From: an uncultured Ruminococcus sp.
Lineage (GTDB): Bacteria > Bacillota > Clostridia > Oscillospirales > CAG-272
Direction: 5' to 3'
NCBI GenBank assembly: GCA_902782785.1
Contig: CACZOH010000043.1
Coordinates: 1-10,339, forward strand
DNA: 10,339 bases
The notes below the pieces were generated by a model. That model saw only the letters and a program-made list of their open reading frames with translations, was not told the origin of the DNA and ran no database searches. The translations under genes and the position numbers were made by a program. This document shows, piece after piece, positions 6,887 to 10,339 of this stretch (the stretch's first letter is position 1; each line of letters opens with the position of its first letter).

Positions 6887-8098
6887 TCAGCCGTTATACG
6901 TTATTTCTCTGTCCCACATCGGGTCGTTGCCCGAGTCTATATCAACCTTTTCCCACGCGTCTTTGGCTCCGTTATAGATCACGGACGATATTGCGGTACA
7001 TCCTCTGAACGCGTCGTTGTCGACGTGCTTCAAAGTCGACGGGAGTTTTATCGTCGCAAGCGAGGTACAGTTGTAAAACGACTGTGGGCGTATGTCCGCC
7101 GTTCCCTCTCTGATCTCCACACTCTTTATCGTACGGTTTTCTGAAAACGAAGCGGAGGCGAGGTCGTATTTATGCCCGTTGAAATCCGCGGGAAGCACTA
7201 ATTCCGTATCCGTGCCCGTATAGGACAAAAGCAGCGTTTTTTCGCCGTTGTCATAGTAATAATATCCGCCGTTCGTCCCGTAAACGTGCAGATCGCCTTC
7301 CGTGATGATGTTTTCCGCGTAATATGCGACGTGACCGTTATCGCTTGAGCCGTATTTCAGCGTAAGCGACGAGAGGTTTTTGACCTCAACGAGCTTATAG
7401 CACGCCAGAAACGCTTTCTGACTTATCCGCTGCAGATTTTTAGGAAGCGTTACCGTATATAAGTTAAGACACATATAAAACGCATTGCCGTCGATATCCG
7501 TAAGCGAATCCGGGAAAGATATCCTGCGAAGCGATTTGCAGCCCGTAAACGCGTAGCCGCCTATTTCCGTTATGCCCTCGGGCAGAGTTACTGACGTTAT
7601 ATCGGTATTGTTGTAAAACGCCTTTTCGTCTATCGCGGTAACGGGCTTGCCGTCGTGTTTGTCGGGTATTATTATATCCCTGTCCCTGCATTCTCCGACG
7701 CCTTTTACGTGATATTCGTCGCCCCACGGCTCCATTTCAAGCCCTTCGCTCGCTTTGGCGCCGCATACCGCGCATACGTTGTCCTTCATTTTATGACCCG
7801 CGGGTTCGGCGTACACGGTCTCCTTTGCGGCGCATTCGGAGCAGACGCGTTCCCTCGCGGCGCCGGTCGTGCAGCTGCCCTCGCCCGCGTCCTTCCATTC
7901 GCCGTATTTATGGGTATGGGACGGGTCGGTATTTCCTTTATTCTCCGTTATCTGTTCTTTACCTGTGTTTTCATTCTGCGCCGCAGACGGCGTCGTACCT
8001 GACGGAGCGCTTGTGTCGTCCTTGCTTCCGCCCGCGCAGGAAATCAAAAGAGCGGAGATCATGACCGTGATGAGAAGTGCCGTAATGATTTTTTTCAT
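6887..8098 (-). CDS. BspA-like LRR lipoprotein with a Cys/His-rich module, first gene of the lipoprotein operon
   Basis: This 403-residue lipoprotein has signal peptide 1-20 and lipobox LISC with Cys21. A polar linker (22-60) is followed by a Cys/His-rich module at 61-115: His61, His63, Cys76, Cys86-x2-Cys89, His102 and Cys109-x2-Cys112. Similar H-x-H...W...C...C-x2-C units occur in many clostridial surface proteins and may bind a metal. Two groups of BspA-type leucine-rich repeats follow: about 130-240 (TEIGGYAFTGCKSLRRISF, TDIDGNAFYMCLNLYTV) and about 295-385 (ADIRPQSFYNCTSLATIKL). A Tyr/Asp-rich stretch (GTNGGYYYYDNGEKTLLLSY) lies between them. The C-terminal cap DAWEKV...ITYNG matches the neighbouring LRR paralogue. 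The SD is AAAGGA, with AGG at 8106-8108. Being first behind the promoter, it sets expression of all four operon genes. Confidence 0.92.
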   Translation of the reverse strand: MKKIITALLITVMISALLISCAGGSKDDTSAPSGTTPSAAQNENTGKEQITENKGNTDPSHTHKYGEWKDAGEGSCTTGAARERVCSECAAKETVYAEPAGHKMKDNVCAVCGAKASEGLEMEPWGDEYHVKGVGECRDRDIIIPDKHDGKPVTAIDEKAFYNNTDITSVTLPEGITEIGGYAFTGCKSLRRISFPDSLTDIDGNAFYMCLNLYTVTLPKNLQRISQKAFLACYKLVEVKNLSSLTLKYGSSDNGHVAYYAENIITEGDLHVYGTNGGYYYYDNGEKTLLLSYTGTDTELVLPADFNGHKYDLASASFSENRTIKSVEIREGTADIRPQSFYNCTSLATIKLPSTLKHVDNDAFRGCTAISSVIYNGAKDAWEKVDIDSGNDPMWDREITYNG

Positions 8099-8114
8099 CT
8101 TTTTTCCTTTCGGT

Positions 8115-8134
8115 CCCGTCCTGCCCCGGACGGG
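8115..8134 (-). promoter_or_regulatory. Leader hairpin at the predicted 5' end of the lipoprotein operon mRNA
   Basis: A perfect 7-bp GC-rich stem, CCCGTCC/GGACGGG (plus-strand arms 8115-8121 and 8128-8134) with a 6-base loop, lies between the -10 box and the SD site. With transcription starting near 8136, the hairpin would begin within a few bases of the mRNA 5' end. It ends about six bases before the SD. It could stabilise the message or affect ribosome access. Read on the plus strand it is followed by TTTTATTT and could act as a terminator in that direction. Confidence 0.6.
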
Positions 8135-8142
8135 TTTTATTT

Positions 8143-8172
8143 ATAATAATACAATTATATTATATATGTCAA
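8143..8172 (-). promoter_or_regulatory. Promoter of the four-gene lipoprotein operon
   Basis: On the minus strand there is a perfect -35 box TTGACA (8167-8172), an 18-bp A/T-rich spacer and a -10 box TATTAT (8143-8148, 5 of 6 matches). The leader to the ATG at 8098 is about 38 nt. No other promoter or terminator is visible in the short gaps between the four genes, so it probably drives all of them. Confidence 0.75.
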
Positions 8173-8190
8173 TAGCGGATCTGTCTATTG
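8170..8190. promoter_or_regulatory. Inverted repeat overlapping the -35 box (possible operator)
   Basis: CAATAG (8170-8175) and CTATTG (8185-8190) form a perfect 6-bp inverted repeat with a 9-bp spacer. One half shares bases with the -35 hexamer of the lipoprotein operon. The geometry (dyad, about two helical turns centre to edge) fits a dimeric regulator. No binding protein is proven. Confidence 0.4.
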
Positions 8191-8222
8191 CGTAAAACCG
8201 CATTTTATACTGCGGCTTTACG
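8191..8222. promoter_or_regulatory. Long inverted repeat upstream of the lipoprotein operon promoter
   Basis: Arms CGTAAAACCGCA (8191-8202) and TGCGGCTTTACG (8211-8222) pair over 12 positions with one A/C mismatch. In minus-strand RNA this becomes a G·U pair, so the stem is continuous. The loop has eight bases and there is no T-run after it. It could be an operator 18 bp upstream of the -35 box or a back-up transcript end for the regulator gene. Confidence 0.45.
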
Positions 8223-8230
8223 AAAATCGC

Positions 8231-8261
8231 AAAAAAAAGCTCTCCGCACGGAGCGGAAAGC
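8231..8261 (-). terminator. Rho-independent terminator of the LuxR-type regulator gene
   Basis: Read on the minus strand, GCTTTCCGC pairs with GCGGAGAGC (8253-8261/8239-8247; one mismatch) around a 5-base loop. Eight T residues follow (complement of A at 8231-8238). It lies nine bases after the TAA stop. Confidence 0.88.
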
Positions 8262-8269
8262 CACTTTGT

Positions 8270-9628
8270 TTACTTGTTATCCGATTCGTCGCGGCAGAGG
8301 CTGACGAGTCCGGAGCGTGTGGAAACGCCGGTCTTGCGGTAAATGGACGTCACATTTGCCTGTACCGTCCTTATCTTTACCGAAAGGCTTTCCGCTATCG
8401 CCGCCTGCTTGTCCTCAGTCAGAACAAGCTGTTTGAGAACTCTGAATTCCGACTGGGTCAGACCGTATTTTTCCTTTACGGATTCAAGCGCACCGTCGGG
8501 CGTATCCTTTGCGGCGGACGGCTCATCCGTCTTCTGCGGCTCGGCTCCCAGATTGAAATCGCCGTTTATCGCCGTCAGTATCATTATTACGGCGAGCGCC
8601 GCTATGTTGAGCGACAGCACCGCCACCGGGGAAAGCGACGATATCGGTATTACAAACGTAAGAATGACAGCCAGACTGTCCGTTACGCGTCCCGCGGACG
8701 ACCAGAGCCCCGGCATACGCGTTTTCGGCGCGAGCTTCCAGAACGTGAGGTTGTAATATGATATAACGGCGGAAAGCGATACGTAGTAGAGGCACATATT
8801 GAGCCAGTACGCACCCGTGACCTCCGTCAGAACGGCGTTCAGAAGCGAGAGCACCGCCGTGCAAAGCGTGGAGATCGGCAGATATTTTCCGTTTTTTATA
8901 TCTCCCAGGATCCCGAACGAAACAACGGCGGGTATCATCAAAAGGCGCGGCCACGAATAAACGTTATATTCCGTATAGCCGGACTGTATCTGCAGGTGAT
9001 GGATATAGCTGTTGTAATAAGATATGAAAAGCAGCATCGAAAGCGTAATGACAAGGGCGAAAACAAGCTTCCGCGCGCCTTTTGCCGCGGGCTTGACCTC
9101 CTCCGCACTCTCCTCCGGCTCGTCCTTTATGCAGACGAGCATATATCCGAGCGCGGCAAACGAAACAGCGGAGACTGCCGCGAGAAGAACGGGAACCGAA
9201 AACTGAAGCTGTAAAAGGTACTGCGTAAGTATCGCAAAAGAGTACCCCGCGCCCATACAAACGCCGGCTTTCACACCGTCCCCCGTCCTGTACGCCATAC
9301 GTACGTATACCGCGCCTCCGACAAAACCGATGCAGACGACGGTCACGGCGGCGGCGATAAGATATATCGCCGACGCGCTTGACGAAAACATCAGCACCGA
9401 CGCGCCCGGCACGCACACTGCGAGCGCGAACAGAGAAAGCGTCAGCCGCACGCGGCTTTTACGCACGAATTTATGTGTCATACCGTGGAAAACAAAACCC
9501 GCCACGGCGAATATCTGTATGTATAAATAGATCTTTTCCTGAAAATCATCGGAAAGAAGTCCGCGTCCCGCCTGATTGCACAGCCGCATTATCACAAACT
9601 GCAAAAAAGCGAATGAGGCAAAAAGCAA
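8270..9628 (-). CDS. Membrane-bound LuxR-family regulator: 12-TM MFS-like domain plus C-terminal HTH
   Basis: The 452-residue protein, counted from TTG at 9628, has an integral membrane part of about twelve hydrophobic helices in a 6+6 arrangement. A charged loop (EPEESAEEVKPAAKGARK) splits the halves as in the major facilitator superfamily. A polar linker leads to a LuxR-type helix-turn-helix at 387-452: LTQSEFRVLK, AAIAESLSVKIRTVQANVTS, then IYRKTGVSTRSGLVSL. It would be a one-component regulator anchored in the membrane; the signal is unknown. Such MFS-LuxR fusions are known mainly from Actinobacteria (Coriobacteriia) and Clostridia. The start is odd: TTG 9628 has no SD and truncates TM1, while GGAGG (9673-9677) stands eight bases before an in-frame ATA at 9664, giving a better N-terminus (KTSIKKNIPAILL). 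It follows the PBP gene by 32-68 bases with no visible promoter and precedes the lipoprotein operon in the same direction. Confidence 0.85.
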   Translation of the reverse strand: MLFASFAFLQFVIMRLCNQAGRGLLSDDFQEKIYLYIQIFAVAGFVFHGMTHKFVRKSRVRLTLSLFALAVCVPGASVLMFSSSASAIYLIAAAVTVVCIGFVGGAVYVRMAYRTGDGVKAGVCMGAGYSFAILTQYLLQLQFSVPVLLAAVSAVSFAALGYMLVCIKDEPEESAEEVKPAAKGARKLVFALVITLSMLLFISYYNSYIHHLQIQSGYTEYNVYSWPRLLMIPAVVSFGILGDIKNGKYLPISTLCTAVLSLLNAVLTEVTGAYWLNMCLYYVSLSAVISYYNLTFWKLAPKTRMPGLWSSAGRVTDSLAVILTFVIPISSLSPVAVLSLNIAALAVIMILTAINGDFNLGAEPQKTDEPSAAKDTPDGALESVKEKYGLTQSEFRVLKQLVLTEDKQAAIAESLSVKIRTVQANVTSIYRKTGVSTRSGLVSLCRDESDNK

Positions 9629-9672
9629 GATCGCGGGGATATTCTTTTTAATGCTCGTTTTTATACCGTTTT

Positions 9673-9677
9673 CCTCC
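9673..9677 (-). promoter_or_regulatory. Strong SD site upstream of the LuxR-type regulator
   Basis: The minus strand carries GGAGG here, eight bases before an in-frame ATA codon (9662-9664). No ATG, GTG or TTG in any frame is suitably placed. The SD therefore points to a start upstream of the TTG at 9628, at a non-standard codon or one changed by mutation or sequencing error. Confidence 0.65.
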
Positions 9678-9696
9678 GTTTCCCGGTCGTTTGCCT

Positions 9697-10339
9697 TTAT
9701 CGGTCTTCAGGCAGAGGCTCGCCGTTTTTGTCGAGATGATAATAATACGATATGGTGTTAAGGACCGGCGGCGCGGCGTTGCCGCCCGCGGCTCCGTTTT
9801 CTATTACGCAGGATATCGCTATCTCGGGATCGTCGTATGGCGCGAACGCGACGAAAACGGCGTTGTTGTTCGTCTGGCTCGTCTGCGCCGTACCGGTTTT
9901 CGTACCGACGGGGAATTTATAGCCCTTTGTCGCGGTCGTCAGCTCCTTGGAGCGCTTCATACCGCTTTTTACGGACTGGAGACATATCTCGTCCATTTCG
10001 ACCTTTCCGAGTATCTCCGGCGCGTTTTTCTCCTCGCCGCTGCCCGAGAAATTACAGGTCTTCAAAAGGATCGTGGATTTATACCGCGTGCCGCCGTTCA
10101 CCGCCGTCGCTATGTACGACGAGAGCTGCAGCGGCGTGAAGCTGTTGTCGGACTGTCCGATCGCCGCCGCGAGCGTGTCGCCCGAATACCAGCGTTTTCC
10201 GACGCTCTCCTTGTATTCCGGCCCCGCGAGTATGCCTTTCGACTCCGGCAGTTCTATGCCCGTGTAATCGCCGAGCCCGAGCTGCTTGCAGTATTTGTTC
10301 AGCGTGTCGATACCCGTAAGCCTGCCCGTTTCGTAGAAA
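9697..10339 (-). CDS. Penicillin-binding protein 2-type transpeptidase, C-terminal part (cut by the window edge)
   Basis: The last 213 residues of a class B penicillin-binding protein (PBP2/MrdA type) are present; the start lies beyond the window. These enzymes crosslink peptidoglycan on the outer side of the membrane during elongation. The fragment opens with FYETGRLTGIDTLNKYCKQL, which normally comes just after the SxN motif. It then shows LGLGDYTGIELPE, RWYSGDTLAAAIGQ, FTPLQLSSYIATAVNGGTRY and the KTG motif in VGTKTGTAQ. The catalytic SxxK motif must be upstream. The tail (APYDDPEIAISCVIENGAAG, APPVLNTISYYYHLDKNGE) is usual for PBP2. Reading continues openly through the internal GTG at 10101, so that is not the start. 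The TAA stop is 32 bases before the ATA discussed for the regulator gene, suggesting cotranscription. Confidence 0.9.
   Translation of the reverse strand, partial: FYETGRLTGIDTLNKYCKQLGLGDYTGIELPESKGILAGPEYKESVGKRWYSGDTLAAAIGQSDNSFTPLQLSSYIATAVNGGTRYKSTILLKTCNFSGSGEEKNAPEILGKVEMDEICLQSVKSGMKRSKELTTATKGYKFPVGTKTGTAQTSQTNNNAVFVAFAPYDDPEIAISCVIENGAAGGNAAPPVLNTISYYYHLDKNGEPLPEDR

Noticed and set aside
8099..8269. Riboswitch in the leader of the lipoprotein operon
   Set aside because: The leader is only about 38 nt with a single hairpin, too short for any known riboswitch class.
8523..9416. Two minus-strand frames (about 8523-8954 and 8964-9416) rich in Arg
   Set aside because: They are alternative frames of the 12-TM regulator gene on the same strand, with Arg/Gly-rich translations typical of shadow frames.

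Overview
The window looks like a chromosomal stretch from a Gram-positive member of the Clostridia, probably a gut-type Oscillospirales or Christensenellales-like bacterium. This is an inference from: strong SD (GGAGG/AGGAG) sites, textbook TTGACA/TATAAT promoters, a run of predicted surface lipoproteins, BspA-like leucine-rich repeats, DUF6273 domains, a PBP2-type transpeptidase, and a MITE-like intergenic repeat of a kind I associate with these genomes. TGA is used as a normal stop by five genes, so the standard code applies. There is no phage, transposase, integrase or CRISPR signal.

Left part (1-1525, + strand): a complete tRNA-Lys(UUU) with its own terminator. It is followed by a consensus promoter and a monocistronic gene for a membrane-anchored protein (zinc-ribbon-like head, one TM helix, three TPR-like repeats, C-terminal DUF6273 domain), which ends in a strong terminator. 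From about 1549 to 1812 lies a non-coding, imperfectly inverted-repeat-bounded element. It fills the space between this gene and the converging SGNH gene.

Middle (1816-8172, - strand): two transcription units encode secreted, lipid-anchored proteins. The downstream one is a single gene with its own promoter. It encodes a 646-residue lipoprotein with two SGNH-hydrolase-like domains and one discoidin (F5/8 type C) domain. The first SGNH copy has lost its catalytic residues and appears to carry the discoidin domain inside it. Upstream, separated by tandem terminators, is a compact operon of four lipoprotein genes (gaps 24, 18 and 15 nt). In transcription order they are: LRR lipoprotein with a Cys/His-rich module, LRR lipoprotein, lipoprotein with two DUF6273 domains, and a small lipoprotein of unknown function. 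A strong promoter with a stable hairpin at the predicted 5' end of the mRNA drives it, and inverted repeats lie next to the -35 box.

Right part (8231-10339, - strand): a 12-TM, MFS-like protein fused to a C-terminal LuxR-type helix-turn-helix, reading toward the lipoprotein operon. Its start codon is anomalous: the good SD site faces an ATA. Just upstream is the 3' end of a class B penicillin-binding protein (PBP2 type), cut by the window edge.

Working model (inference): the membrane-bound LuxR-type regulator senses something at the membrane or cell wall and controls the adjacent lipoprotein operon. The operon products would form a cell-surface display or binding layer, with LRR and DUF6273 as likely binding modules. 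The SGNH/discoidin lipoprotein would be a carbohydrate-active partner, possibly a deacylase.
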